A DNA stretch of 64,000 bases from Pseudooceanicola algae (GCF_003590145.2 NZ_CP060436.1:840001-904000), one strand, 5' to 3'; shown: positions 35,340 through 46,430, numbered from the stretch's first letter. Notes: generated from the sequence alone by a model not told the origin. Numbers and translations are program-made.

Positions 35340-36194
35340 TCAGCCCCGGTCGGAATTCGCTTCGGTAAAGGTGGTGAAACGATCCGCGATCCAGTCGGCC
35401 ACGAGTTGCAACAGCGGATCCTTGCGCCGCGTCTCGTGGAAACACAGGTAGAGCGGCGTCAGGAAGGGAGGGCTGTCGGGATCATAGGGCTGAAGCTCTG
35501 GGTCCGATGTGGCCGCAATGCTGGGCACCAGACCGGGCAGGCGAGTTGCCTGCACGGTATTGACCACCTCGTACATGGTTTCGACGCGGATGATCGGATC
35601 GCGCCCGCCCAGAACTGCACGGGCATGTTGGGCGGGGGGGAATCGGTCGTGGCGCGCATGCAGTCCCACCCAATGACCGTCGCGCGGGCTGTCTGGATAG
35701 GCATAGACGTTCGTCGCATACTTTCCGACGAAACGGACGATCAGACGGCCCTGTTGCGGGCGCAGGGTCGAGACGAAAAGATCATTGTCCCCAAGGGCTT
35801 CTTGATAGAACTGACCGGTAAACGTGATCTCGAGGCCGGGGTTACAGGCCAGGAAATCCTTCAGCCCCGGAAACAGCACATAGGCGGCGATCGAGGGAGG
35901 GCACCCGATGTTGATTTTGCCGATCAGGGAATCGACACGGGTTTCGCGCGCGTTCAGATAGCTTTCTATCTCGTTCTCGAAGCCGGTGATGCTGTCGATC
36001 AGGTCGTCGATGGCGGAATTCGCCGTCCAGCCCTGCGGCGTCTTCAGGAACAGGTCAAAGCCAAGCGTTTCCGACAGTCGCGCAAGTCGGCGCGACACCG
36101 TTGCCGGGTTTGTTTCAAGCAGCCGTGCTGCCGCGCTCATTGATCCGGTCTTGTGGACTGCCACAAGATAACGCAGGTCATCCCAGTTCTTCAC
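35340..36194 (-). CDS. LysR-family transcriptional regulator
   Basis: 284 residues, starting with GTG at 36194 after AAGGAC. N-terminal HTH (about 3-62: WDDLRYLVAVHKTGSMSAAA, NPATVSRRLARLSETLG), then a substrate domain with the two-lobe pattern. Target and inducer unknown. It lies 50 bases upstream (in transcription from the other side) of gyrA's 3' end and reads toward the barrel-like gene. Confidence 0.9.
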   Translation of the reverse strand: MKNWDDLRYLVAVHKTGSMSAAARLLETNPATVSRRLARLSETLGFDLFLKTPQGWTANSAIDDLIDSITGFENEIESYLNARETRVDSLIGKINIGCPPSIAAYVLFPGLKDFLACNPGLEITFTGQFYQEALGDNDLFVSTLRPQQGRLIVRFVGKYATNVYAYPDSPRDGHWVGLHARHDRFPPAQHARAVLGGRDPIIRVETMYEVVNTVQATRLPGLVPSIAATSDPELQPYDPDSPPFLTPLYLCFHETRRKDPLLQLVADWIADRFTTFTEANSDRG

Positions 36195-36244
36195 GTGTCT
36201 TGGTCCTTGCTTGGAGCCTGCCGGATCTGCCCCGGCGGCCCGCC

Positions 36245-38986
36245 TCAGGCGACCTCGTCAGGCTCTCCTGGCTCGTCTTCATCACCCTGTTCGACGATCC
36301 GCGCGACGGAAACAACCTGTTCCCCGGTGCCAGTGTTGAACACCTTGACGCCCCCGGCCGACCGCGAACGGAAGGAGATCCCTTCGACCGGCACCCGGAT
36401 CGACTGACCTCGCGAGGTGGCCAGCATGATCTGGTCGTCCATCTCGACCGGGAAGGAGGCGATGATCGTGCCGCCCCGCATCGCCTTGTCCATGGCCGTC
36501 ACGCCCATGCCGCCACGTCCGCGCACCGGGTAGTCATGGCTGGAGGACAGCTTGCCTGACCCGCCGGCTGTGATCGTCAGGATCAGGTTTTCCGCCGCCG
36601 ACATCTCGGCATAGCGTTCCTGGGTGAAATCGGTGGCTTCGGATACGGCTTCGTCATCCTCGACCTCGGCATCATCGGCCAGACCCGCCATCGCACGGCG
36701 CATCTTGAGATAGGCGGCACGTTCCGAGGCCTCGGCCTCGAAATGCCGGATGATCGACATCGACACGACCTGGTCATCGCCGTTCAGCCGGATGCCGCGG
36801 ACACCGGTCGATTTACGGCCCTTGAAGACGCGCACGTCTGTCGTCGGGAAGCGGATCGCGCGCCCCGAATCCGTCACCAGCATCACGTCGTCATCTTCCG
36901 ACGCGATCCGGGCATTCACCATTTCCACGCCCTCGGGCAGATCCATGGCGATCTTGCCGTTGCGCATCACGTTGGTGAAATCCGACAGCGCGTTGCGGCG
37001 CACGTCGCCCGCCGTGGTGGCAAAGACGATCTGCAGGTCGGCCCATTCTTCCTCGGGGCGGTCGACGGGCATGATGGCCGCGATGGAGACGCCGGTCGGG
37101 ATCGGCAGGATATTGACGATCGCCTTGCCTTTCGAGGTCCGCCCACCCAGTGGCAGACGCCAGGTCTTGAGCTTGTAGACCATGCCGTCGGTGGTGAAGA
37201 ACAGCAGCTGCGTATGGGTATTGGCGACGAACAGAGAAGTGACCGCGTCGTCTTCCTTCATCGAACCACCCGACAGGCCCTTGCCGCCGCGTTTCTGGCT
37301 GCGGAAATCGGCCAGCCGCGTGCGCTTGATATAGCCGCCGGCGGTGACCGTGACGACCATGTCCTCGCGCTCGATCAGGTCCTCGTCTTCCATGTCGCCG
37401 GCCCAGTCGACGATCTCGGTCCGGCGCGGCACGGCGAAGTTGTCCTTCACCTCGCGCAGCTCGTTGCTGATGATTTCCATGATCCGGTCGCGGGATCCGA
37501 GGATCTCGAGGTATTCGCGGATCTTGGCGGCCAGTTCCTGCAGTTCGTCGGTGACTTCCTTGACGCCGATCTGGGTCAGGCGCTGCAGACGCAGTTCCAG
37601 GATGGCACGGGCCTGGGTTTCGGACAGGTTATAGGTGCCGTCGTCGTTCATCTTGTGCGTCGGATCGTCGATCAGCTGGATGTATTCGGCGATGGCACCG
37701 GCGGGCCAGCGACGGGTCATCAGCTTTTCGCGCGCCTCGGCGGCATCGGCAGAGGACCGGATCGTCGCGACGATCTCGTCGACATTGGCGACGGCCACGG
37801 CCAGGCCGCACAGGATATGGCTGCGTTCGCGCGCCTTGCGCAGCAGGAAGGCCGTGCGGCGGGCGACGGCGTCTTCGCGGAAGTCGATGAAGGCCGACAG
37901 GAAACCGTAAAGCGTCAGGGTCTCGGGGCGGCCACCGTTCAGCGCCAGCATGTTGCAGCCGAAGTAGGTTTGCATCGGGGTGAAGCGGAACAGCTGGTTC
38001 AGCACCACCTCGGGCGTCGCATCGCGCTTCAGCTCGACCACGACGCGCACGCCGTTGCGGTCGCTTTCATCCTGTACGTGGGCGATGCCCTCGACCCGCT
38101 TTTCACGGACCAGTTCGGCGATCTTCTCGATCATCACCGACTTGTTCACCTGGTAGGGGATCTCGTCGATGACGATGGCGTAGCGGTCCTTGCGCAGTTC
38201 CTCGACGTGGGTCTTGGAACGGATGATGCAGGAGCCGCGGCCCTCGAGGTAGGCCTTGCGCGCGCCGGAGCGGCCCAGAAGGATGCCGCCGGTGGGGAAG
38301 TCGGGACCGGGCACGTACTGGATCAGTTCCTCGATCGACATGTCGGGGTTCTCGATCAGCGCCAGGGTCGCGTCGCAGACCTCGCCCAGGTTGTGGGGCG
38401 GGATGTTGGTTGCCATGCCGACGGCGATACCGCCCGCGCCATTGACCAGCATGTTCGGGAATTTCGCAGGCAGGACCGACGGTTCGCGGTCCTTGCCGTC
38501 GTAGTTGTCCTGGAAATCGACCGTATCCTTGTCGATGTCGTCCAGAAGGTACTGGGCCACCTTGGCCATCCGCACCTCGGTATACCGGAAGGCCGCGGCC
38601 TTGTCCCCGTCCATGGAGCCGAAGTTGCCCTGACCATCGAGCAGCGGCAGCGACATCGAGAAGTTCTGCGCCATCCGCACAAGGGCGTCATAGATCGCGG
38701 AATCACCATGTGGGTGGTACTTGCCCATCGTGTCGGCCACGGGACGCGAGGATTTCCGATAGGGCTTGTCGTGGCTGTTGCCGACCTCGTTCATCGCGAA
38801 AAGGATGCGTCGATGCACAGGTTTCAACCCGTCGCGCAGATCCGGGATCGCGCGGGACACGATCACGGACATGGCGTAATCGAGGTAGGAAGACTTCATT
38901 TCCTCGGCGATCGAAATCGTCGGGCCGCTGCTTGGAGCGAGCGGGTTTTTATCTTCGTTCTCAGGGGGTTCCGGTGTATCGGTCAC
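36245..38986 (-). CDS. gyrA: DNA gyrase subunit A
   Basis: 913 residues. Breakage-reunion domain with the catalytic Tyr135 ([10 protein letters not shown]) and winged helix. The quinolone-determining region retains Ser96 and Asp100 ([13 protein letters not shown]), i.e. the sensitive form. The C-terminal beta-pinwheel carries the GyrA box QKRGGKG near 580. Ends with a short acidic tail. The predicted promoter lies at 39032-39061. Antisense frames of nearly 800 codons opposite the gene are artefacts. Confidence 0.98.
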   Translation of the reverse strand: MTDTPEPPENEDKNPLAPSSGPTISIAEEMKSSYLDYAMSVIVSRAIPDLRDGLKPVHRRILFAMNEVGNSHDKPYRKSSRPVADTMGKYHPHGDSAIYDALVRMAQNFSMSLPLLDGQGNFGSMDGDKAAAFRYTEVRMAKVAQYLLDDIDKDTVDFQDNYDGKDREPSVLPAKFPNMLVNGAGGIAVGMATNIPPHNLGEVCDATLALIENPDMSIEELIQYVPGPDFPTGGILLGRSGARKAYLEGRGSCIIRSKTHVEELRKDRYAIVIDEIPYQVNKSVMIEKIAELVREKRVEGIAHVQDESDRNGVRVVVELKRDATPEVVLNQLFRFTPMQTYFGCNMLALNGGRPETLTLYGFLSAFIDFREDAVARRTAFLLRKARERSHILCGLAVAVANVDEIVATIRSSADAAEAREKLMTRRWPAGAIAEYIQLIDDPTHKMNDDGTYNLSETQARAILELRLQRLTQIGVKEVTDELQELAAKIREYLEILGSRDRIMEIISNELREVKDNFAVPRRTEIVDWAGDMEDEDLIEREDMVVTVTAGGYIKRTRLADFRSQKRGGKGLSGGSMKEDDAVTSLFVANTHTQLLFFTTDGMVYKLKTWRLPLGGRTSKGKAIVNILPIPTGVSIAAIMPVDRPEEEWADLQIVFATTAGDVRRNALSDFTNVMRNGKIAMDLPEGVEMVNARIASEDDDVMLVTDSGRAIRFPTTDVRVFKGRKSTGVRGIRLNGDDQVVSMSIIRHFEAEASERAAYLKMRRAMAGLADDAEVEDDEAVSEATDFTQERYAEMSAAENLILTITAGGSGKLSSSHDYPVRGRGGMGVTAMDKAMRGGTIIASFPVEMDDQIMLATSRGQSIRVPVEGISFRSRSAGGVKVFNTGTGEQVVSVARIVEQGDEDEPGEPDEVA

Positions 38987-39031
38987 TTGGTCTGCCTGTT
39001 CGGAGGTCTATATCTATATCTTGTTGAAGAC

Positions 39032-39061
39032 AGTATAACACCGCGCTTATCTGGGGTGCAA
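39032..39061 (-). promoter_or_regulatory. Predicted gyrA promoter
   Basis: On the minus strand: TTGCAC (-35, 39061-39056), 18-base spacer, TATACT (-10, 39037-39032). The start codon of gyrA follows about 45 bases on. The -35 box abuts the TGGCAG half-site cluster. Confidence 0.65.
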
Positions 39062-39107
39062 TGGCAGGGGCCTCTGCCATTTGGCAGCCCCCGCATGAGA
39101 CTGCCAA
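39061..39107. promoter_or_regulatory. Four alternating TGGCAG/CTGCCA half-sites in the gyrA-usg gap
   Basis: ATGGCAG (39061-39067), CTGCCAT (39074-39080), TTGGCAG (39081-39087) and CTGCCAA (39101-39107) form two nested perfect inverted repeats in 47 bases, touching the gyrA -35 element. Regulator unknown. Confidence 0.6.
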
Positions 39108-39179
39108 CATATTGTTTTCATTGAAAATCAATTTCCCTTCTGCATGCTTTTAAAGGGCGGGCAAGGAAAGGGAAACCGA

Positions 39180-39449
39180 ATGGCACCGACCGAAACCGAA
39201 CTGATGCTGAAGGGCTATGGACTGACCACGGCGGAATTCTGTTACCGCATGCCCGATCATACCCACGTCCTGAACACCTTCGTCTGGCAGGACTACGACA
39301 TCGCGCCGGATCATCCGCGCCTGTTTCGCTTCATCGAATATTGGCAGGCAGAGATCGAAGGCGCGCTGCATTCGGTCCGCTTTGCGCATCGCAAGATGCT
39401 GTCCAGTGGCGAATGGCGTAGCGTGGTCGGAGAGCTTCGGTACCACTAG
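39180..39449 (+). CDS. usg: Usg family protein
   Basis: 89 residues from ATG 39180 with AAGGAAAGG before it. Pattern GYGLTTAEFCYRMPDHTHVLNTFVWQDYDIAPDHPRL is that of Usg, a short alphaproteobacterial protein found near trpF or amino-acid genes; its function is not known. No signal or membrane segment. Divergent from gyrA. Confidence 0.85.
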   Translation: MAPTETELMLKGYGLTTAEFCYRMPDHTHVLNTFVWQDYDIAPDHPRLFRFIEYWQAEIEGALHSVRFAHRKMLSSGEWRSVVGELRYH

Positions 39450-39504
39450 ACTTGGGTCGGCGGGCAAACCGGGGCGGGCGGAACGCCCCGGCAGTCGTGC
39501 GGCC

Positions 39505-40065
39505 TCAGGGCAGGATGCGGGTGTACTTGGTGCCTTCCATCGTGGCTCCGACCCGCAAACCAGCCTGATTGAAGACAATGGCGATGACCGGCGACAGCGA
39601 TGTCGTGGTTTCCGCCCGCAGCGTGTCGCCTTCGCTTGAAAAGGCGTATTCCACGTCGCCCCCGGCGGCCCAGCCGTCTGAACGCCGGAAATCGGACAAC
39701 GCCTCGGGGGTCATGAAGAACAGCACATGGGTATATTGCTGCGCGCCGATCTGAAGGCCGAAATTGGCCAGGGTCGCGGAATAGTAATCCACCGTCACCC
39801 CGCCAACCCGAAGCGCACCACGGCCATAGCCGCCGCCGACGGTAAAGCCGGCTTCGGTCATCAGCGGCATGACCAGCATGCCGGAGGCCTTGTTGGCCAA
39901 CTCCCGCGTCTGGGGGAATTCCGAATAAAGCTGTGCAACGGTCGCATCGACCCTTGCGTCGATTTCGGCGGGGGCCGAACTGCCGATGCCCTGGCTGCAA
40001 GCTGCCAGCGCCGGAAGCGCCACGATGCCGGTCAGGACCATGGTCCGTCGTGTCATATCTGTCAT
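39505..40065 (-). CDS. SYLF (YSC84) domain lipoprotein
   Basis: 186 residues from ATG 40065. Signal with lipobox LAAC at about 19-22 (IVALPALAAC), so the mature protein starts at a lipidated cysteine. The rest fits the SYLF fold: ASGMLVMPLMTEAGFTVGGGYGRGALRVGG, YYSATLANFGLQIGAQQYTHVLFFM. Bacterial SYLF proteins are envelope lipoproteins of unclear function. Standalone. Confidence 0.85.
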   Translation of the reverse strand: MTDMTRRTMVLTGIVALPALAACSQGIGSSAPAEIDARVDATVAQLYSEFPQTRELANKASGMLVMPLMTEAGFTVGGGYGRGALRVGGVTVDYYSATLANFGLQIGAQQYTHVLFFMTPEALSDFRRSDGWAAGGDVEYAFSSEGDTLRAETTTSLSPVIAIVFNQAGLRVGATMEGTKYTRILP

Positions 40066-40140
40066 GTCTGTCGCCTGTCCCTTTGCCCGTCTGCGCCGCC
40101 GGTTCTTTCGGCCGCGTATGCGGTCTACTGCTGCCTCGAT

Positions 40141-40160
40141 GACCCTTCTGGGTCGTTTTT
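40141..40160 (+). terminator. Orphan plus-strand terminator-like hairpin
   Basis: GACCC-TTCT-GGGTC (40141-40154), G, TTTTT (40156-40160). No plus-strand gene is close upstream; the neighbours on both sides are minus. It may end a short unannotated transcript starting near 40070, or be a hairpin in the SYLF 5' leader read the other way. Confidence 0.45.
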
Positions 40161-40280
40161 ACCGGGTCTCCGGCTGGATTGTCGTTCCGCGCTCTTTTTA
40201 GCCCTTTGCGCCGGGACTGTCACCGCTTTTGGACCCGAACCCGGGTTTTGCCCCATCGCGGCGGAAACGTGCCGAAAAGC

Positions 40281-41336
<1,056 letters not shown>

Positions 41337-41465
41337 TCAAGGCCCTTGCCGTGGGTCGCAACCCCGTTACCCGTTTCGGGCCGGGGGTAGGCTTTTGCCC
41401 GCAGCGGCGCTATATCGCGGGAAAGCGCCGGCAAACCCGGCAAATTGCGGAAGGATTGCGCGGCC

Positions 41466-41993
41466 TTGTACCCGTGGGACTCGATACTCGAACTGCTCGA
41501 TCTGCGCAGCTTTTCCAACCTCTGGTTCTGGATGGTGCTCGGGGGGCTCTGGATCGTGGTCAGCCATTGGGTTCTGGGTGTGCCCTATGGGCTGGTGCTG
41601 ACCGCACAGCGCGACGGGGGCGAGGCCGAGGACGATCTGCGCGATCTGCTTGGCCTGCGCGTGAAGGCGCTGCTGCGCATGGGGGAGACCGCGGGCGTGC
41701 TTTCGGTCGGCATGATCAGTTTCTTCCTGACGATGCTGGCGCTTTTGGGCTTTGTTTATTGGGTGGAATTTGCGCAGGCTGTCTTCCTGTTGTTGCTGCC
41801 GCTGGTTCCGGTCCTGCTTCTCAGCCTGCGCACCGCGCGCAAACTGGCACATGAGCAGCCGGAGGCCGAAACAATCTACCTGCGTCTGCGCCGCCTGCGC
41901 ACCGCCGTGCAGGCGATCGGCCTGATTGCGGTGCTGATCACGACAACCTGGGGCATGTATGTAAACGCCTCTCTCGGGGTGATGGGGCACTAG
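41466..41993 (+). CDS. Conserved roseobacter membrane protein ('component of SufBCD' annotation)
   Basis: 175 residues if begun at the TTG at 41466, with AAGGA ten bases upstream; no ATG is available near the N-terminus. About four hydrophobic segments (LWFWMVLGGLWIVVSHWVLG, GVLSVGMISFFLTMLALLG, AVFLLLLPLVPVLLL, AIGLIAVLITTTW). Close relatives in roseobacters are annotated as a SufBCD component, but it lies next to mfd and nothing in the sequence shows Fe-S work. Stop touches the mfd start. Confidence 0.65.
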   Translation: MYPWDSILELLDLRSFSNLWFWMVLGGLWIVVSHWVLGVPYGLVLTAQRDGGEAEDDLRDLLGLRVKALLRMGETAGVLSVGMISFFLTMLALLGFVYWVEFAQAVFLLLLPLVPVLLLSLRTARKLAHEQPEAETIYLRLRRLRTAVQAIGLIAVLITTTWGMYVNASLGVMGH

Positions 41994-44900
41994 ATGGCTG
42001 ATATGACACATTTTCTGCTGGGCGGCGCGCCCGAAGGCTATGACGCGGCGCTGATCTTGGCCGAGGTGGCCAAATCCGGCGATCCCGTGCTGCACGTGGC
42101 GCGCGATGACAAGCGGATGGCGGCCATGGCCGATGCGCTGCGCTTTTTCGCGCCGCAGATGCCGGTGGTGATCTTTCCGGCCTGGGATTGCCTTCCCTAT
42201 GACCGCGTGTCGCCCAATGCCGATATTTCCGCGGCCCGCATGGCGGCGCTGGCGGGGCTGACCCATGGGATGCCGTCGCAGTTCATCCTGCTGACGACGC
42301 TCAGCGCGGCCACGCAAAAGATCCCCGCCCGCACGGTGTTGCAACAGGCCGCATTCACCGCCCGCGTCGGTGATCGTATCGACGAAGCCGCGCTGCGTAA
42401 CTTTCTGGTCCGCATGGGGTTTGTGCAGAACACCTCTGTCACCGAACCGGGCGACTATGCGCTGCGCGGCGGGATCATCGACATCTTTCCGCCCGGCGAA
42501 GGCGGCCCGGTGCGGCTCGACCTGTTTGGCGATGTGCTTGATGGGGTGCGCGGCTTTGACCCGGCCACGCAGCGTACCACCGACAAGCGCGACGGGGTCG
42601 AATTGTCGCCGGTCTCCGAGGTTATTCTGGACGAGCCCTCGATCACCCGTTTCCGGCAGAACTACCGGATCGAATTCGGCGCGGCAGGCACCGATGATCC
42701 GCTTTACGAAGCGGTAAGCGCCGGACGCAAGCATCAGGGCGTTGAACATTGGCTGCCTTTCTTTCACGATCGGCTGGAAACCCTGTTCGATTACTTGCCG
42801 CGCGCCACGATCACGCTGGATGATCAGGTCACCCCGGCACGACTGGCCCGGTGGGACACGATCGCGGATCAATACGAAACCCGCCGGATCGCGCTTGGCC
42901 AGAAGGGGCGGATGGACACGGTCTATAAACCCGTGCCACCGGCGCTGCTTTACCTCGACGATGCTGGCTGGGAGGCTCAGGTTGATGGCCGCCGGGTTTT
43001 GCAATTGTCGCCCATGGCGCAAAGCCCCGGACCCGGTGTCCTGGATGCCGGAGGCCGACCCGGGCGCAATTTTTCACCTGAACGTCAGCTTGAAAATGTA
43101 AATCTTTTCAAGTCATTGTCGGATCATATCAAGGTAAAGCTTCAAGATGGCCCGGTGGTCATTGCCTCCTATTCCGAAGGCGCGCGGGACCGTCTGGATG
43201 GCTTGATCGAGGACGAAGGGCTGACCGGTGCCGTCTCCCTGCGCGATGCAGGTGGGATCGGCAAGACCGGGCTCCACCTCGCGGTCTGGCCCCTTGAAGG
43301 CGGGTTCACCGGGCGCTGGCAAGATCGCCCCCTGACGGTGATTTCCGAACAGGATGTGCTGGGCGACCGGCTGATCCGTTCGGCACGGCGCAGGAAACGT
43401 GCCGAGAATTTCCTGACCGAAGCGCAAAGCCTGAGCGCCGGTGATCTGGTGGTCCATGTCGATCACGGAATCGGCAGATTTCACGGGATGGAGGTCATCA
43501 CCGCCGCAGGGGCTGCACATGAATGCCTGCTTCTGGAATATGCAGAAAATGCAAGGCTTTACATCCCGGTCGAGAATATCGAACTGCTGTCGAGATATGG
43601 CCATGACGAAGGCATGCTCGACAAACTCGGCGGCGGTGCCTGGCAGGCCAAGAAGGCCCGGCTGAAGGAACGCATCCGCGAGATGGCCGACCGGTTGATC
43701 CGCGTCGCCGCCGAGCGTGCCCTGCGTCGCGCGCCGATGCTGGATGCGCCGGACGGGGAATGGGATGCCTTCCAGGCGCGTTTCCCCTATGAAGAGACCG
43801 ACGATCAACTGCACGCCATCGAGGACGTGCTGACCGATCTCGGTTCCGGCCACCCGATGGATCGGCTGATCTGTGGCGATGTTGGGTTCGGCAAGACCGA
43901 GGTGGCCTTGCGGGCGGCTTTCGTGGCGGCCATGTCCGGGGTGCAGGTTGCGGTGATCGCGCCGACCACGCTTTTGGCGCGGCAGCACGCTCAGGGGTTT
44001 GCCGAGAGATTTAGGGGTTTTCCTATTCAGGTCAGCCCCTTGTCGCGCTTTGTTAATTCTGCGGATGCCGCGCGGACCCGCGCCGGGATCACTGATGGCA
44101 CGGTTGATATCGCCGTCGGTACCCATGCGCTGCTGGCCAAGAACATTCGCTTCAAGAACCTCGGCTTGCTGATCATCGACGAAGAACAGCGCTTTGGCGT
44201 TTCTCACAAGGAGCGGCTGAAGCAGATGCGCACGGACGTCCATGTGCTGACCCTGACCGCTACGCCGATCCCGCGGACCCTTCAGCTAAGCCTGTCGGGC
44301 GTCCGCGACCTGTCCATCATCGGCACGCCCCCCGTCGACCGGCTGGCTGTGCGCACCTACGTCAGTGAATTCGACGCCGTGACGATCCGCGAAGCCCTGC
44401 TGCGTGAGCATTATCGCGGCGGTCAAAGCTTCTTCGTGGTGCCCCGTGTCAGCGATCTAGCGGAGATCGAGGATTTCCTCAAAAATCATGTGCCCGAGGT
44501 CACTTACGTCACCGCGCATGGGCAGATGGCGGCCGGGGAACTCGACAGCCGAATGAACGCCTTTTACGATGCGAAATACGATGTGCTGCTGGCCACGACC
44601 ATCGTGGAAAGCGGCCTGGACATTCCGCGCGCCAATACGATGGTGATCCACCGCGCCGACATGTTCGGCCTTGCGCAGCTATATCAGATCCGGGGGCGCG
44701 TCGGTCGTGCCAAGACCCGTGCCTATGCTTTCCTGACCACGAAGCCGCGGGCGGTCCTGACCGATGCGGCGCAGAAACGGCTGCGGGTTCTCAGTTCTCT
44801 CGACACGCTCGGGGCCGGATTTACACTTGCATCCCAAGACCTTGATATCCGAGGTGCAGGGAACTTGCTGGGCGAGGAGCAGTCCGGCAACATGCGCGAT

Positions 44901-45476
44901 GTGGGCTATGAGCTGTACCAATCGATGCTGGAAGAGGCGATTGCCAAGATCCGCTCGGGCGAGTTGGAAGGCCTGACCGAAAGTGACGACCAATGGGCGC
45001 CGCAGATCAACCTTGGTGTGCCGGTGCTGATCCCCGAAGACTATGTGCCGGACTTGGACCTGCGGCTTGGTCTCTACCGACGCCTGTCAGGTCTTTCGAA
45101 GAAGGTCGAACTGGAAGGATTTGCCGCGGAACTGATCGACCGCTTTGGTAAATTGCCGAAAGAGGTCAATACCTTGCTCCTGATAGTTCGTATCAAGGCG
45201 ATGTGCAAACGCGCCGGAATCGCCAAGTTGGACGGAGGGCCCAAGGGGGCGACGATCCGCTTCCACAACGACAAGTTCGCCTCGCCCGAAGGTCTGGTTT
45301 CCTTCATCAGGGATCAGAACGGATCGGCCAAGGTAAGCGATAACAAGATCGTCGTCATGCGGGATTGGAAGTCCGAGGCGGACCGGATCAAGGGCAGCTT
45401 TTCCATCGCGCGCGACCTCGCCGAAAAAGTCGTTGCCAAGGAAAAGGCCAAGGCACAGTCAAAATCGAAACCCTGA
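41994..45476 (+). CDS. mfd: Transcription-repair coupling factor Mfd
   Basis: 1160 residues, typical. Order: UvrB-homology modules (1-about 350), RNA-polymerase interaction domain (about 470-550, LSAGDLVVHVDHGIGRFHGME), RecG-like translocase with Walker A GDVGFGKTE, DEEQ box (IIDEEQRFGV), TATPIPRTLQL, and GRVGRAK, then the TRCF C-terminal regulatory domain. Removes stalled RNA polymerase and recruits UvrA. Starts directly after the upstream TAG; an ATG at 42003 could also be used. Confidence 0.97.
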   Translation: MADMTHFLLGGAPEGYDAALILAEVAKSGDPVLHVARDDKRMAAMADALRFFAPQMPVVIFPAWDCLPYDRVSPNADISAARMAALAGLTHGMPSQFILLTTLSAATQKIPARTVLQQAAFTARVGDRIDEAALRNFLVRMGFVQNTSVTEPGDYALRGGIIDIFPPGEGGPVRLDLFGDVLDGVRGFDPATQRTTDKRDGVELSPVSEVILDEPSITRFRQNYRIEFGAAGTDDPLYEAVSAGRKHQGVEHWLPFFHDRLETLFDYLPRATITLDDQVTPARLARWDTIADQYETRRIALGQKGRMDTVYKPVPPALLYLDDAGWEAQVDGRRVLQLSPMAQSPGPGVLDAGGRPGRNFSPERQLENVNLFKSLSDHIKVKLQDGPVVIASYSEGARDRLDGLIEDEGLTGAVSLRDAGGIGKTGLHLAVWPLEGGFTGRWQDRPLTVISEQDVLGDRLIRSARRRKRAENFLTEAQSLSAGDLVVHVDHGIGRFHGMEVITAAGAAHECLLLEYAENARLYIPVENIELLSRYGHDEGMLDKLGGGAWQAKKARLKERIREMADRLIRVAAERALRRAPMLDAPDGEWDAFQARFPYEETDDQLHAIEDVLTDLGSGHPMDRLICGDVGFGKTEVALRAAFVAAMSGVQVAVIAPTTLLARQHAQGFAERFRGFPIQVSPLSRFVNSADAARTRAGITDGTVDIAVGTHALLAKNIRFKNLGLLIIDEEQRFGVSHKERLKQMRTDVHVLTLTATPIPRTLQLSLSGVRDLSIIGTPPVDRLAVRTYVSEFDAVTIREALLREHYRGGQSFFVVPRVSDLAEIEDFLKNHVPEVTYVTAHGQMAAGELDSRMNAFYDAKYDVLLATTIVESGLDIPRANTMVIHRADMFGLAQLYQIRGRVGRAKTRAYAFLTTKPRAVLTDAAQKRLRVLSSLDTLGAGFTLASQDLDIRGAGNLLGEEQSGNMRDVGYELYQSMLEEAIAKIRSGELEGLTESDDQWAPQINLGVPVLIPEDYVPDLDLRLGLYRRLSGLSKKVELEGFAAELIDRFGKLPKEVNTLLLIVRIKAMCKRAGIAKLDGGPKGATIRFHNDKFASPEGLVSFIRDQNGSAKVSDNKIVVMRDWKSEADRIKGSFSIARDLAEKVVAKEKAKAQSKSKP

Positions 45477-45491
45477 TCGACCGCACAGATC

Positions 45492-46370
45492 TCAGGTCAG
45501 GATTTTTTCAAAGAAATAATCGGGATAGGGGTCGTCGTTAAAGCGTTCAATCGCTGTCCAGCCGGTCCGCTGATACAGCGCAACCGCCTCTGGAAGCGCC
45601 GAGTTGGTATCGAGCCGCAATTTATCGTATCCAAGATCGCGTGCCGCGTCCTCGACAGCCGTCATCAGTCGACGTGCCAGGCCCAGACCCCGTGCCGCAG
45701 GGGCTACCCAAAGTCGCTTGACCTCGCCATAGCCCTTTTCGGTGCCCTTCAGGGCCACGCAGCCCAAGGGCGCGCCATCCGACGTGGCCAACAAAAAGAT
45801 GCCGCGCGGCGGGCTCAGATCGCCAGCCTCCGGGTCGCGGCTCAGATGTTGATCATAGCCCTGTTCAAAGCGCGCCGCGAGTTCCGCGAAATAGCGTTGC
45901 AGGCAGGACAACGCATCCTTGTCGCCGGGGTCGGTTGGCAGGATGTCGATGCGATCCCGGTTCAGCGCATTGGCAACGATCTCCATCGCCTCAAGAACCC
46001 GGTCGGGGGTGCCGTGGCCGTCCAGCAGCGCCAAGGCATGGGTGTTCGACAATTGCTCATAGGCCTGGAATTCGGTTTTGCCCGCGTCGGTCAGGCGGGC
46101 CTTGCGGCGTCTTCCGTCGGTCTCCCCGGCTTCTGTGGTCAACAATCCTTCGTCTTCCAAGCCGCGCAGGGTTCGGCTTAACTGGCCTGAATCGAGGCCC
46201 AGATAATCCCGCAATTGCGCGACCTCACCATGGCCATGGCCAATCGCGTTCAAGACCCGCGCTGTCCCAAGCGGACGGCCAAGGCCCAGAAAGCTGTGGT
46301 CCAGCGCGCCAAGCGCCGTGGTGACGGCGCGGCTGAACCGACGGATGCGGGGGGTGGGATCATCACTCAT
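45492..46370 (-). CDS. MarR-GNAT fusion: HTH regulator with acetyltransferase domain
   Basis: 292 residues from ATG 46370. Residues 1-140 form a MarR winged helix (EVAQLRDYLGLDSGQLSRTLRGLEDEGLL, then the wing DGRRRKARLTDAGK). Residues 150-292 form a GNAT domain (LWVAPAARGLGLARRLM, LYQRTGWTAI). A perfect palindrome stands 2 bases upstream of the start, covering its ribosome-binding site, so autorepression is likely. Acetyl substrate unknown. Its stop faces the mfd stop. Confidence 0.9.
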   Translation of the reverse strand: MSDDPTPRIRRFSRAVTTALGALDHSFLGLGRPLGTARVLNAIGHGHGEVAQLRDYLGLDSGQLSRTLRGLEDEGLLTTEAGETDGRRRKARLTDAGKTEFQAYEQLSNTHALALLDGHGTPDRVLEAMEIVANALNRDRIDILPTDPGDKDALSCLQRYFAELAARFEQGYDQHLSRDPEAGDLSPPRGIFLLATSDGAPLGCVALKGTEKGYGEVKRLWVAPAARGLGLARRLMTAVEDAARDLGYDKLRLDTNSALPEAVALYQRTGWTAIERFNDDPYPDYFFEKILT

Positions 46371-46371
46371 C

Positions 46372-46430
46372 TACCTGACCTATGTCAGGTATGCGCTTCG
46401 GTCAAGGTGGTACCAGACCTGTGTCAGCTA
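46372..46430. promoter_or_regulatory. MarR-type operator pair
   Basis: TACCTGACCTATGTCAGGTA (46372-46391) is a perfect inverted repeat with 8-base arms, 2 bases from the MarR-GNAT start. A related copy GACCTGTGTCAGCTA at 46416-46430 shares 13 of 15 bases with GACCTATGTCAGGTA. The second copy overlaps the last codons of the TPR gene. Confidence 0.75.

Noticed and set aside
36743-39124. 793-codon plus-strand frame opposite gyrA
   Set aside because: Antisense to gyrA; no ribosome-binding site and no recognisable protein.
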